This document shows, piece by piece, positions 17,404-26,675 of a stretch of DNA of 32,360 nt. Source of the stretch: Ignavibacteriaceae bacterium (GTDB lineage Bacteria; Bacteroidota; Ignavibacteria; Ignavibacteriales; Ignavibacteriaceae). A program made the translations under genes and the position numbers. Below the pieces are notes generated by a model. The model saw only the letters and a list, made by a program, of their open reading frames with translations, had not been told where the DNA came from and searched no databases. How positions within the stretch are numbered: the stretch's first letter is position 1; the number at the start of each line of letters is the position of its first letter. The stretch is from contig JACAFC010000037.1 of NCBI GenBank assembly GCA_013388515.1, positions 1 through 32,360 of the forward strand. Reading direction: 5' to 3'.

Positions 17404-17610
17404 TTATTTTGCGGTATCACCATTCTTTTTTTTTGATGGGAGCGATAGAACAGCACCAACAGCAATTCCATAAAAAGTGCTTAAATATGGGTTACTTTGA
17501 ATTGGGCAACCATTAGAACATCCAATGAAGTAATAATATGCATAACCCAACACACCGCCAGCAACTACCGGGAGTACTCTTTTCAAAATAAATGTTTTAT
17601 GTATGATCAT
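17404..17610 (-). CDS. DUF6132-like small membrane protein
   Basis: A 68-residue protein with a hydrophobic, glycine-rich first helix (RVLPVVAGGVLGYAYYYF, residues about 11-28), a cysteine-containing loop GCSNGCPIQSNPY (residues 30-42) and a second helix (TFYGIAVGAVLSL), ending in a basic tail. The CSNGCPI-NPY loop between two glycine-rich helices is the hallmark of DUF6132 proteins in Bacteroidota-type bacteria. The function is unknown; the two cysteines could bind a metal or take part in redox or sulfur handling. It is monocistronic. Family assignment rests on the loop pattern only. Confidence 0.75.
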   Translation of the reverse strand: MIIHKTFILKRVLPVVAGGVLGYAYYYFIGCSNGCPIQSNPYLSTFYGIAVGAVLSLPSKKKNGDTAK

Positions 17611-17691
17611 ATTAAATAAGAAATTTTAATATATGTAAGATGCGAAAATACGATTCTAGGATTCTGAAAGGATGGAATGATTATAAATAAA

Positions 17692-17716
17692 AAGGCTGTC
17701 TTTGTGAGACAGCCTT
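17692..17716 (-). terminator. Rho-independent terminator of the Ig-like lipoprotein gene
   Basis: AAGGCTGTCT (17692-17701) and AGACAGCCTT (17707-17716) form a perfect 10-bp stem with a 5-nt loop. On the minus strand the stem is followed by a T-rich tract (TTTATTTATAA). It lies about 20 bp after the stop of the gene at 17737-19158, the ideal position. Confidence 0.88.
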
Positions 17717-17736
17717 AACGAATAAGTATTTTGGGT

Positions 17737-19158
17737 TTAATCTTTTTGGCCTGAAATTGTAACTTGTGCTTTCCCGTTAGGGCCTTCAGATTTAATAGAA
17801 ACAATGACAGGTGTATAAACGTTTGGAAGCGTATCTACTTCGGCATCCCAAACTATAAAATTAAATTGTGTCCAGCCTTTACTCTGAGTATCCGGTAAAA
17901 TTATATCAACATCGCCTTGAGCTTTAACATCTTCCCCATCTACAGAAACCTTAATTGATGTGCCCCCAGCAAGCGGGTTAGAATTTTGATCTGATAATAC
18001 ATAACTAAAAGTTTGTGAACCCCCTTCGGGTATGGAGAATGATAGTGGAGATACACTCATTTGGGGTACACCTGAGAAAAGAACTAAAGTTTCACGGCTT
18101 ATGTTGTTTGAATTTTGATCTGCTGTTGTTGCTGTTACAGTGGCAAAACCTGGTCCAAATATCGGATGGTTTGGCTGAGGTAAAGCAGAGATCAAATTGG
18201 AGGTACCAATTCCCTGAATATTTGTTTGAATAGATCCCTCAATAATTCCGCCTGTTGTAGTAAAGTAAACCGAGGTAAATGGCCTTACAGGGTTTGCATA
18301 CTTATCACCAACATATGCTGTTATTGGATCTTGCAAACCAAAAATATTATAACCGGCAAAATTTAATTTTTGAGGTGCAATACTAAAATGAGCGAAATCT
18401 GGCAAACCGCCATGAATTGAAATTGCTACAGGCAATGAAACTATTTTTTTGCTTCCTATTGTAATCTCAGCAATAATTTGTACAACACCAGCTTTTGTTC
18501 CACTGGTAAGGTTTACTGCTGCCTGACCACTGTTATTAGTTTTAACAATGGATGGACTCAAAACCTCACCACCACCAGGCCCGGCACCAAACTTAAAACT
18601 TACGTCAACAGAGTGGGCTAAATCTACTGGTACACCGGCAGAATCTTGAACTACAAAGGTAATCTTTGCAGTTTCTTCAGCGCCACTTTCTTTAACACCT
18701 ATGCTATTTGTGCTTTGGGATAAAAGAAATATACTAACTGGATCACCGGAAGGTACTGAACTTGTGCTTTTATATTCTAATTCAATTATTGGAACCGTTA
18801 CATCTGAATTACCGCTTACAAAAACGCTTACACTGTCTGTAACATAGCCTGCTTTGGCAATAACAAGTGTTAAATTAACACTTGATGTAACAGTAATATC
18901 CCGATTAAACTTACCCTGACTATCTGTGTAAAACACAATTAGCCCATTGAGGCCACTAACGACAATTTGAGCACTATCTATGGGGGCACTGGTTAATTTA
19001 CTTATAACCTGCCCGCTTAGCTTTACGGTTTTTTCTGTTTGATCTTCATTCCCTCCACCAGTTACTTGTGTATCAGATTCACAGCTGTTGATAATTATGG
19101 AAAATACAAACAGAGCTAAAAAGCTTAAAACATGTTTTTTAAATAATGATTGTGACAT
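17737..19158 (-). CDS. Lipoprotein with carboxypeptidase-regulatory-like and bacterial Ig-like (Big_1) domains
   Basis: The 473-residue protein starts with a lipoprotein signal (hydrophobic residues 8-24, lipobox INSC with Cys26), then a short linker. Residues about 43-115 form a carboxypeptidase-regulatory-like beta-sandwich (LSGQVISKLTSAPIDSAQI). Residues about 150-250 and 258-365 look like two invasin-type Big_1 Ig-like domains (VVQDSAGVPVD, NNSGQAAVNLTSGTKAG; TATTADQNSNN). The last about 100 residues are another beta-rich domain. No catalytic motif is seen, so a structural or adhesive role on the membrane surface is likely. It stands alone with a strong terminator downstream. The 260-bp gap upstream (19159-19418) holds nothing I can name. 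Confidence 0.87.
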   Translation of the reverse strand: MSQSLFKKHVLSFLALFVFSIIINSCESDTQVTGGGNEDQTEKTVKLSGQVISKLTSAPIDSAQIVVSGLNGLIVFYTDSQGKFNRDITVTSSVNLTLVIAKAGYVTDSVSVFVSGNSDVTVPIIELEYKSTSSVPSGDPVSIFLLSQSTNSIGVKESGAEETAKITFVVQDSAGVPVDLAHSVDVSFKFGAGPGGGEVLSPSIVKTNNSGQAAVNLTSGTKAGVVQIIAEITIGSKKIVSLPVAISIHGGLPDFAHFSIAPQKLNFAGYNIFGLQDPITAYVGDKYANPVRPFTSVYFTTTGGIIEGSIQTNIQGIGTSNLISALPQPNHPIFGPGFATVTATTADQNSNNISRETLVLFSGVPQMSVSPLSFSIPEGGSQTFSYVLSDQNSNPLAGGTSIKVSVDGEDVKAQGDVDIILPDTQSKGWTQFNFIVWDAEVDTLPNVYTPVIVSIKSEGPNGKAQVTISGQKD

Positions 19159-19418
19159 AAAATTAATCCGAATAGTTATTAATTCTTGTTAATAAAAAGG
19201 TTTTTCCACGTTTTTTAATGCTGAAATTGAGCTTTAATTAGCTTAAATATTCAACTTCTATACCTTAGTTTAGATGTGCTTTTTTGTCTCATTTTGTGAT
19301 TTTCTAAATGAAATAGTAAGATTTACCGAGCTTTTACGTAAGTTTTTGCGATTTGTAAATGAACGAAGATCAAAAAAAGTCTGACAAATACGGAGAAAAT
19401 TAAGGAGTGATTGGAAAA

Positions 19419-20828
19419 TTATATTGCCCGAGTTTCTCCTCTAATCATTTGCCAAATAGTTAATCCAATGATTTGGAAATCGAGCCAAATGGACCAATTT
19501 TCAATGTACCAAATATCATATTCGATTCTTTTTTTTGTTCGGATTTCATTTTCAACTGGGTTGGGTGAATCTCCCCGCAAACCATGCACCTGAGCCCAGC
19601 CGGTTAATCCTGGTCTTACTCTATTTCTTAGTTTAATTTCGTCGACAATTCCAGAGTACACATTATTGTATGGGATGAAGTGTGGTCTTGGCCCAACAAC
19701 AGACATGTCACCCTTTAGAATGTTAAAGAATTGCGGTAACTCATCAAGATTAGTTCTTCTCAAAATTCTTCCAATGCTTGTAATTCGTGAATCTCCAACT
19801 GTTACAGGAGAATACGATGCATTTTCGTCCTTTTCAGTTGATGTTAAAGTTTTGAATTTGTAAAAATTGAATGACTTATTTTTTACACCAACTCTTTTTT
19901 GAACAAAAAAGACGGAATCCCTAGTGCATAGTTTTATTAAAACAGCTATTATCGGAATTAACCAGCTAAGGAAAAGAATAATTATTAAAGAAGAAAATAA
20001 TATATCAAAGGTACGTTTAATGAATCTCCAATGTGCTTCCGCGAGAGGTTCATCACGAATAGTTATTATTGGAAAACTTTCAAACATGCTTACACGAAAT
20101 TTTTTGGAAATGTACTTGAAATAATCGGGAATAATATGAACGCGCACAGCATGACGGTTACATATTTTTATGATATGATCTAATCTCTTAAACTCTTGAA
20201 TAGGCAAAGCAACAACAACCTCATTAATATTATGAGAAATAATAATCGCTTCCAGATTTTCAATTCTTCCAATAATTTTATTTTTATGATTACTGGATGT
20301 TTCATCATCTGCTAAATACCCGCAAAAGTTGTATCCAAAAGTTTTAAGCTTAAAAGTTGAATTATAGAAATTATGCGCAACCTCGCCGGCTCCAACAATT
20401 ATAATGTTCTGTAATTTTTTTGATTTCAAACTGAATTTTTTAATAACAAACTGTACCAATTGAATTCTGATACTTACAAATACGATTAGAAGAACAGCAT
20501 AATACAAAATGAAATTTCTTGTAAACAAATCTTCCTTTGCGATGAAGATGAATAGCACCGCTGCCGTAGCTTGTACAAATGTATTTTTAAGTATACCATT
20601 TAGCTGGTAGGAAAATGATCTTAAATTATTATCCTCATAAAAGCCATTTACATTTGAAGTGAAGTACCAAAGGAAATTTAGAACAGCCATAAGTATGAAC
20701 ATGTAATTTCTGGAAATTAAAATATGAAATGGCTGAGCAAGAGCGGCTGAAATCAAAAATACAGCATTTACTATCAGTAAGTCTAAGAACAATTGCAGAT
20801 AATAATGAGATTTTTGGTTAACTATCAT
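19419..20828 (-). CDS. Undecaprenyl-phosphate sugar phosphotransferase (WcaJ-like, initiating glycosyltransferase)
   Basis: The 469-residue protein has four to five N-terminal membrane helices (residues about 10-125), a Rossmann-like CoA-binding-3 domain (about 140-240, GAGEVA at 146-151) and a C-terminal bacterial sugar transferase domain (about 268-465). The latter has its membrane hairpin (KRTFDILFSSLIIIL), the catalytic Asp362-Glu363 pair in NLDELPQFFNILKGDMSVVG, the VGPRP motif (378-382) and RPGLTGWAQVHG. It transfers a sugar-1-phosphate, often glucose or galactose, to undecaprenyl phosphate to start a polysaccharide repeat unit at the inner membrane. Its ATG overlaps the stop of the upstream GT4 gene in ATGA. 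It is the last gene of the minus arm of the glycan locus. Length is normal. Confidence 0.95.
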   Translation of the reverse strand: MIVNQKSHYYLQLFLDLLIVNAVFLISAALAQPFHILISRNYMFILMAVLNFLWYFTSNVNGFYEDNNLRSFSYQLNGILKNTFVQATAAVLFIFIAKEDLFTRNFILYYAVLLIVFVSIRIQLVQFVIKKFSLKSKKLQNIIIVGAGEVAHNFYNSTFKLKTFGYNFCGYLADDETSSNHKNKIIGRIENLEAIIISHNINEVVVALPIQEFKRLDHIIKICNRHAVRVHIIPDYFKYISKKFRVSMFESFPIITIRDEPLAEAHWRFIKRTFDILFSSLIIILFLSWLIPIIAVLIKLCTRDSVFFVQKRVGVKNKSFNFYKFKTLTSTEKDENASYSPVTVGDSRITSIGRILRRTNLDELPQFFNILKGDMSVVGPRPHFIPYNNVYSGIVDEIKLRNRVRPGLTGWAQVHGLRGDSPNPVENEIRTKKRIEYDIWYIENWSIWLDFQIIGLTIWQMIRGETRAI

Positions 20829-21958
20829 TTGTTAAAATACTCGTCGGATTTGGTTTTTATATAAGCAGAAAAGGTTTCTTCGAAAACAGTGCGGTCGAAC
20901 TTTTTAGCATAGTTACTGAGAAAATGAGAATCAAATGATGCTTCATCTTTCTCAAACTTATTTACGGCATTAATAATATCTTCGGGAGTTTGATTAGAAA
21001 AGTGAACTCCAAGTTTTCCATCAATAACTGTTTCAGCTGTTCCTCCCTTGTTCAATGCAATTACAGGAGTTCCACAGCTAAGGGCTTCGATTACGGAAAT
21101 TCCGAAGTCCTCTTCAGCGGCAAATACAAATGCTTTAGCTTTTTGCATGTATTTTGAAAGGTTATCAACCTGATTGTAATTAATAATTTCAATATTCTTA
21201 GCACTTTTTCCTTTTATCTTTTGTTCCTCAGAACCTTCGCCGATAATTACTAATTTTTTATCGGGCATTTTAGAAAATGCTTCAGCTATAACATCAATTT
21301 TTTTGTACGGCACAAACCTAGAAACCGTTAAATAGTAATTATCTTTTACGGATTCACACTCAAATTTATTTGTATCCACAGGAGGATAAATTACATCGGC
21401 ATTGCGCCGATAAATTTTGTTAATTCTTTTTGCAATGTAGTTTGATATTCCTATAAAATAATCCACTCTGTTTGCTGATGCTACATCCCAAGTTCTGATA
21501 TTGTGCAGCACAGGTTGTAAAACATTTTTTTGAATTCGGCCGAAAATTGTTGAATTATCGAAATATTGATGCGTTAGATCCCACGCATAACGAATCGGAG
21601 TATAGCAGTAACAAATATGCAGTTGATTAGAGTTTGTAAGAACACCCTTAGCAAATGCATGTGAACTGGAAATGATTAAATCGTATTTAGTTAAATCAAA
21701 TTGTTCAATGGCCAGAGGAAACAAAGGAAAATAATGGCGATGATATTTGCTTGCAAGCGGAAGTTTTTGAACAAAAGATGTCTTTGCTTTTTTGCCTTTA
21801 AGAATAATATCCCGGTTTGTATCATTTAAAAAATCAACAAGAGAAAAAATATCGGCATCGGGAAATAAATTAGTAAAAGATTCCACACATCTTTCCGAGC
21901 CTGCGTAAGTTGTAAGCCAATCGTGTACTATTGCAATTTTATAATTTTTAATATTCAT
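20825..21958 (-). CDS. GT4 family glycosyltransferase
   Basis: The start is placed at ATG 21958 (MNIKNYKIAIVHDW); an in-frame TTG at 21967 would add three residues. The 377-residue GT-B protein has an N-terminal Rossmann domain with HDWLTTYAGSERCVE and a C-terminal nucleotide-sugar-binding domain with VSRFVPYKKID, IIGEGSEEQ and the EX7E motif EDFGISVIEALSCGTPVIA (Glu283 and Glu291). It is probably a retaining enzyme that adds a sugar to a lipid-linked glycan on the cytoplasmic face. The stop overlaps the start of the initiating transferase, so the two are coupled. Donor and acceptor are not visible. Confidence 0.92.
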   Translation of the reverse strand: MNIKNYKIAIVHDWLTTYAGSERCVESFTNLFPDADIFSLVDFLNDTNRDIILKGKKAKTSFVQKLPLASKYHRHYFPLFPLAIEQFDLTKYDLIISSSHAFAKGVLTNSNQLHICYCYTPIRYAWDLTHQYFDNSTIFGRIQKNVLQPVLHNIRTWDVASANRVDYFIGISNYIAKRINKIYRRNADVIYPPVDTNKFECESVKDNYYLTVSRFVPYKKIDVIAEAFSKMPDKKLVIIGEGSEEQKIKGKSAKNIEIINYNQVDNLSKYMQKAKAFVFAAEEDFGISVIEALSCGTPVIALNKGGTAETVIDGKLGVHFSNQTPEDIINAVNKFEKDEASFDSHFLSNYAKKFDRTVFEETFSAYIKTKSDEYFNK

Positions 21959-21972
21959 ACTTAACAATTTAT

Positions 21973-23085
21973 CTAAATTTTCAGAACAGAATTAATTTCA
22001 GCAACAAGTTTTTCATTCATTTTTTCACGTGTGAATCTTAAAATGTTTTTGTATCCCTTATTAATCAAAGCATTTTTTAAGAAATCATTGTTGGAAATTT
22101 CAACCATTCTTTGAGCCAATTCTATACTATTAAAAGGTTCAAAATACAAAGCCGCATCGCCACAAACTTCAGGAAGAGAAGCAGAATTGCTTGAAAGGAC
22201 AGGACAACCGCTAATCATTGCTTCCAGCGGCGGCAATCCAAATCCTTCATACAAAGATGGAAATATAAGGCATTTAGCATTGTTGTAAATTATTGGTAAG
22301 TCGTCATTAGCAATATACCCAGGAATAACAGTGCTGTTGAAATCAACTGAATTTTGAATTTCCATTTGGCGGCTTAACTCTTCTTTTTTTACACCCACAA
22401 GCACAAGTTTTTGATTTCCATTGTACTGCTGTTTCCAATAATTGAAGGCTTGAATGGCGGTTAACAAATTTTTATGTGGTTTAGTGCTTCCCACATATAA
22501 AAAATAACTCTCCGGCAAAGTGTATTTTGTTCTAATCTCTTCAAATGTTTTAAATGTTAATTTTTTTTTGATTTCTTCCCTATCAAGACCACAGTATAAA
22601 ACTGTAATATCTTTATCTCCAACCTTCAAGTATTTATACATTTCACTTTTAGAAAATTCAGATAAAGTAAAAATTTTATCGGACTTTTGAACAGCAGCGT
22701 TCAACATATATTGAGCATACATTCGCTTATGAATAGGAAGCTGGTTTGAAAAAACTAAATGGTTCACATCATTTATGACAACAACTCTCTTCCCAGCTCT
22801 AATCTTTTTGATAGGAATATTATAATGCGGCGAAAGAAAAATATCGCATTCGGGTATTTTTGCTGGCAGCTCTAACTGTTCTTTGAATGAGTAGATTTGA
22901 CTGATGGTTTCAATAATGTCAATTGCCCCTGACCATGAAAATGAGTTTATAATGTTTGGGCTGCCCAGTAACGTTAATTTGTATGCAGAAGCCAATCCGG
23001 GAATCATGTTCCTGATATTTGTGCCGATTCCGGAATGGTTTATCATTCTGGCATCTAACGTTAAATGGTACTGTTTAGCTCCCAA
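21973..23085 (-). CDS. GT4 family glycosyltransferase (mannosyltransferase-like)
   Basis: A 370-residue GT-B enzyme starting at the ATG at 23085. N-terminal features are [17 protein letters not shown] (glycine loop, residues about 10-26) and a Rossmann core ending in NDVNHLVF. The C-terminal domain contains [37 protein letters not shown] and the EX7E motif in [12 protein letters not shown], followed by [23 protein letters not shown]. This whole pattern is that of the WbaZ/mannosyltransferase branch of GT4. It is the first gene of the minus arm; the 150-bp divergent gap to 23236 probably carries the promoters for both arms. Confidence 0.92.
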   Translation of the reverse strand: MGAKQYHLTLDARMINHSGIGTNIRNMIPGLASAYKLTLLGSPNIINSFSWSGAIDIIETISQIYSFKEQLELPAKIPECDIFLSPHYNIPIKKIRAGKRVVVINDVNHLVFSNQLPIHKRMYAQYMLNAAVQKSDKIFTLSEFSKSEMYKYLKVGDKDITVLYCGLDREEIKKKLTFKTFEEIRTKYTLPESYFLYVGSTKPHKNLLTAIQAFNYWKQQYNGNQKLVLVGVKKEELSRQMEIQNSVDFNSTVIPGYIANDDLPIIYNNAKCLIFPSLYEGFGLPPLEAMISGCPVLSSNSASLPEVCGDAALYFEPFNSIELAQRMVEISNNDFLKNALINKGYKNILRFTREKMNEKLVAEINSVLKI

Positions 23086-23235
23086 ATAGAATTAAATTTC
23101 CTGTAGAATGAGTTATATTTAAAGCGACTGTTGACAAACGTTTTAATTGATCAACATTGGCATCAAAAATATATACTAAGTTATTGAAATACCACATCTA
23201 TTTAGATTCGAAATATTATCATTATTCTTCCATAT

Positions 23236-24054
23236 ATGCTGAATGAAATGAAAATTTCAGTGATTACTCCAACTAACAATTCAGAAAAAACTATACTAAA
23301 TAACGTAGAATCGGTAACCAATCAAACTTATCACAATTTTGAACACATAATTATTGATAATCTTAGCACAGACAATACTCTAAACCTAATAAGAAAAGAG
23401 TATGAGCAGAAACAATTAAGTAGTAATCTCAAAGTTATTAGTGAAAAGGATGCTGGAATTTCTGATGCATTTAACAAGGGCATTGCTATGGCGAGCGGCG
23501 GCGTTATTGGCATCTTAAACAGTGATGATTACTTCTATAATAACTTAGTGTTTGAAAAAGTGGTGAAGGAATTTAATTCCAATGAAATATTGTTTGTTCA
23601 TGGTAATATCTTTTTTGAAGATAAAATCTATGGTTCAAATGTTAGAAAGCCGCTCCTTTGTCCAATACAAACTGCAATGCCATACAATCATCCAACTATG
23701 TTTTTTAGAAAAGATGTTTATAAGAAGTATGGGATGTTTGATACTTCTTATAAATATGCCATGGATTTTGAATTTATATGCAGGCTTGAAAAACAAATAA
23801 GTAATTTTAGACAGAGGGGAATTTATATCGAAGGCGAGCCCTTAAGTGTGATGAATGCTGGTGGTGAATCATGGCAAAATGAAATTCCTGGAATAAAAGA
23901 AGTTAAAAGATCTCTTATTCAGCATGGGTTATGGAATCATAATGCCCGAGTGGAATATTCAAAGAGGATGGTTAGGACAAAATTTAAACGCATTTTAAAT
24001 ATTCTAAACTTAAATATGATTATTAAGTTTTGGCGAAAACATAAATGGAGATAG
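23236..24054 (+). CDS. GT2 family glycosyltransferase
   Basis: The protein of 272 residues is an inverting GT-A enzyme. It has the family start KISVITPTNNSEKTI, IDNLSTDNT (nucleotide-binding aspartate), EKDAGISDAFNKGI and the DxD-type motif ILNSDDYF, then YKYAMDFEFICRL and a basic C-terminus. The start at 23236 (MLNEMKIS) is used here; an in-frame ATG at 23248 giving MKISVITPT is equally plausible, because neither has a clear ribosome binding site. It is the first gene of the plus arm of the glycan locus and lies 12 bp before the CgeB-like gene. It adds one sugar to the repeat unit; donor unknown. Confidence 0.93.
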   Translation: MLNEMKISVITPTNNSEKTILNNVESVTNQTYHNFEHIIIDNLSTDNTLNLIRKEYEQKQLSSNLKVISEKDAGISDAFNKGIAMASGGVIGILNSDDYFYNNLVFEKVVKEFNSNEILFVHGNIFFEDKIYGSNVRKPLLCPIQTAMPYNHPTMFFRKDVYKKYGMFDTSYKYAMDFEFICRLEKQISNFRQRGIYIEGEPLSVMNAGGESWQNEIPGIKEVKRSLIQHGLWNHNARVEYSKRMVRTKFKRILNILNLNMIIKFWRKHKWR

Positions 24055-24066
24055 TGTATCTAAGCA

Positions 24067-25296
24067 ATGAATTATAAGTTTCTAAAAGTAACCTCGTACT
24101 ATAAAAGTTTTCTTGACTACTTTTACAACAGTAAAATAGATATTAAGTCAAAGAATTATGATCAGCATCTGAATTTACTGCTTAGTGAAGCTTTTGGCTG
24201 GGGAAATTTTTTCCAAATAAATCTAAACAAATTAGGGAATGATGCATACGAAGCAATACTTAATGCTGACTCACTGCAAGCTGTTTGGGCAGCGGAGAAT
24301 AATTTAGGTTTTAGTTCTTCTGAAGAAATATTTTTTCACCAAGTAAAGAAGATTGAACCGGATGTATTATTTCTTCAGGATGTTTCGCCTTTTGATCAAC
24401 ATTTTTTAAGCCGAGTTAGGAATGAAGTTAAATCAGTCAAGTTAATTATTGGCTGGCTTTGCGCACCTTACACAGAGAAAAATCTAAAAACTCTTGCTTC
24501 ATGTGATTTTGTATGTTCCTGCTCCGAACTTTTTATTAAACAGTTGACAGACAATGGTATTAAATGTTACAGATTAAACCATGCTTTTGAAAATTCACTC
24601 TTACCTAAAATAGTGAACAACACTTATCCACAAACTGATTTTTTATTTGTTGGATCTTTTTTTCCCGGCTCTGAACTGCATGATGAGCGAGTGCAAGTAA
24701 TTGAAGCCTTGCTTGCTGAAGAAATCGATATGAAGATTTACACAAAGCTGCCAAAAGTATCTAAACTTTTTGTTAGAAAACTGGCATATCAATTCTATCA
24801 GCAGTTAAAAAAATATAAACTTGAAGGTCTTTACAATATTTCCTCAACGACAAAAAAAGTTGCTCAATACAAAGAAGCACCGCATGCTTTTAAACTATCG
24901 GTTAAATTTATGAAAGCTGTTGAAAGCAAGCCTGTTTTCGGTATAGAGATGCTTAAAGCATTTTCAAAAGCTAAGCTAGGTTTCAATTCGCATGGCGGAG
25001 TTGCAGGCGACTATGCATGCAATATTAGGCTGTTTGAAGTAACTGGTGTTGGCTCTTGCCTGGTAACTGATCATAAAAAGAACATTACAGACTTTTTTAT
25101 TCCTGATAAAGAAATTGTAACCTATAAGTCGGTAGCCGAATGTGTTGAAAAAGCTAAGTGGCTTTTAAATCATCCCAATGAGATGAGGGAAATTGCTGCT
25201 TCTGGTCAAAAAAGAACACTGCGTGATCATACATTTTACAATCGGGCTGTTGAACTTGACGATATTATTAAAAAAGAATTAGCTCTTAAGAAATGA
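24067..25296 (+). CDS. CgeB-like glycosyltransferase (Glyco_trans_1_2 C-terminal domain)
   Basis: A 409-residue GT-B-like protein. The N-terminal half (residues about 1-180) is DUF3880-like, with WAAENNLGFSS and VLFLQDVSPFD. The C-terminal part (about 290-400) has GFNSHGGVAGDYACNIRLFE, GVGSCLVTD, FFIPDKEIVTYKSVAECV, LLNHPNEMREIAASGQKRTLRDHTF (given here in parts). This is the typical CgeB/spore-maturation-like glycosyltransferase signature, a family found in polysaccharide and protein-glycosylation loci. The stop overlaps the flippase start in ATGA (25293-25296), showing coupling. The specificity is unknown. Confidence 0.87.
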   Translation: MNYKFLKVTSYYKSFLDYFYNSKIDIKSKNYDQHLNLLLSEAFGWGNFFQINLNKLGNDAYEAILNADSLQAVWAAENNLGFSSSEEIFFHQVKKIEPDVLFLQDVSPFDQHFLSRVRNEVKSVKLIIGWLCAPYTEKNLKTLASCDFVCSCSELFIKQLTDNGIKCYRLNHAFENSLLPKIVNNTYPQTDFLFVGSFFPGSELHDERVQVIEALLAEEIDMKIYTKLPKVSKLFVRKLAYQFYQQLKKYKLEGLYNISSTTKKVAQYKEAPHAFKLSVKFMKAVESKPVFGIEMLKAFSKAKLGFNSHGGVAGDYACNIRLFEVTGVGSCLVTDHKKNITDFFIPDKEIVTYKSVAECVEKAKWLLNHPNEMREIAASGQKRTLRDHTFYNRAVELDDIIKKELALKK

Positions 25297-26642
25297 ATTT
25301 TCTTTTCAAATTAATAAGCAGTATGGGATTCGAGCCGGAAGGCATTAAAAAGTACTTTGCTAATACTTCCTGGCTGATTGTCGAGCGAGTAATGAGATTG
25401 ATGCTAGCTTTTTTAACAACCATTCTCATTGTTCGATATCTTGGACCCGAAAAATTTGGATTGTACAGCTACTCGATTAGCATCGTAAGTCTTATTGCTG
25501 TGTTGGCCTATGCCGGGTTGGAAAATATATTAACACGCGAATTAGTTAAATATCCTGAAAAGACTTTGGAGCTGCTTGGAACTGGATTTGTTTTAAGATT
25601 TATGGGAGCGGTTCTGATAATTGTTGTTCTTTTAATAATTGGAATAGCCGCCAAAGAACCGCAATTAAATTTTTTAATGATTCTTATAATTGGTACGGCA
25701 AATATCTTTCAGCCATTTGGTGTAATTGATTTTTATTTTCAATCAAAGGTTCAAGTTAAGTATTCCGTTATAGTTCAGTCTTCTTCATTTTTCCTTCTTA
25801 CAATTGCCAGAATTGCAGCAATAATTCTCCAAGCTCATGTAATAGTTTTTGCGATATTAATCGCTGTTGAAGCATTGGTATGTGCAATTGGGTATGTAAT
25901 TGTTTATTCATCTGAAGGCAATAAAATCTTAAAGTGGAAGTATAATCATTTAATTGCCAAACAATTTTTGAATGACTCTTGGCCTTTAATTCTTTCAGGT
26001 TTGGCCGTATCTACTTTTGCAAAGATAGATCAAGTGTTATTAAAATTCCTTGTAAATGAAGAGGGTGTGGGATTTTACTCTGCTGCAGTTAGAATTGTAG
26101 AAGCTTGGTATTTCATTCCGATGGCAATTACAACATCAATCTTTCCAGCTATACTGAATGCAAAACAAACTAATGAAGCCGAGTACCAAAGAAGATTAAA
26201 AAAACTTTATGATTTAATGGCAGCAATATCAATAGGCATAGCACTTATTATTACGCTTCTTAGCGGATTCATTATTCACCTGTTTTATGGAGAAAAATTT
26301 GTTAGTTCAACGCCGGTGCTCACTATTTATATTTGGTCCGGCATTGCAACTTTTCTGGGAGTAGCCAGCAATCAATTTCTTATTGCAGAAAATTTAACTA
26401 AGCTTTCTTTATATCGCTCAGTTTTCGGAATGATTGCTAACATCCTGCTGAACTTTTTGCTGATACCAATTTATGGAATTAATGGAGCGGCTTTAGCAAC
26501 TTTAATTTCATACTTTATTTCAACCTTTTTTATTGGACTGTTCAAGGAAACTAAAGAACAGGCGTTCTTAATGATTCGCTCAGTATTTTTAATAAGCACA
26601 ATTAAATTTGTTTCGAAGTTTGTTTTTACACGAAAACAGTAA
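25293..26642 (+). CDS. Oligosaccharide flippase (Wzx family, MOP superfamily)
   Basis: A 449-residue membrane protein with about 12 to 14 hydrophobic segments. It has the family start NTSWLIVERVMRLMLAFLTTILIVRYLGPEKFGLYSYSISIV (in parts), then KIDQVLLKFLVNEEGVGFYSAAVRIVEAWYF in the middle. This is the polysaccharide-biosynthesis-protein/Wzx pattern. It moves an undecaprenyl-linked repeat unit from the cytoplasmic to the periplasmic face, for which the WcaJ-like enzyme encoded on the other arm would supply the start. The C-terminus is short and basic (KFVFTRKQ). It overlaps the CgeB-like gene by 4 bp. No Wzy polymerase is seen next to it. Confidence 0.93.
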   Translation: MNFLFKLISSMGFEPEGIKKYFANTSWLIVERVMRLMLAFLTTILIVRYLGPEKFGLYSYSISIVSLIAVLAYAGLENILTRELVKYPEKTLELLGTGFVLRFMGAVLIIVVLLIIGIAAKEPQLNFLMILIIGTANIFQPFGVIDFYFQSKVQVKYSVIVQSSSFFLLTIARIAAIILQAHVIVFAILIAVEALVCAIGYVIVYSSEGNKILKWKYNHLIAKQFLNDSWPLILSGLAVSTFAKIDQVLLKFLVNEEGVGFYSAAVRIVEAWYFIPMAITTSIFPAILNAKQTNEAEYQRRLKKLYDLMAAISIGIALIITLLSGFIIHLFYGEKFVSSTPVLTIYIWSGIATFLGVASNQFLIAENLTKLSLYRSVFGMIANILLNFLLIPIYGINGAALATLISYFISTFFIGLFKETKEQAFLMIRSVFLISTIKFVSKFVFTRKQ

Positions 26643-26675
26643 AACAGTATTCGCATAACTAACAAAAGAATTTTA

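Noticed and set aside
23164-23171. TATTTTTG promoter element on the minus strand for the GT4 genes
   Set aside because: It matches TAnnTTTG, but no TTTG lies at the right distance upstream, so a chance AT-rich match is likely.
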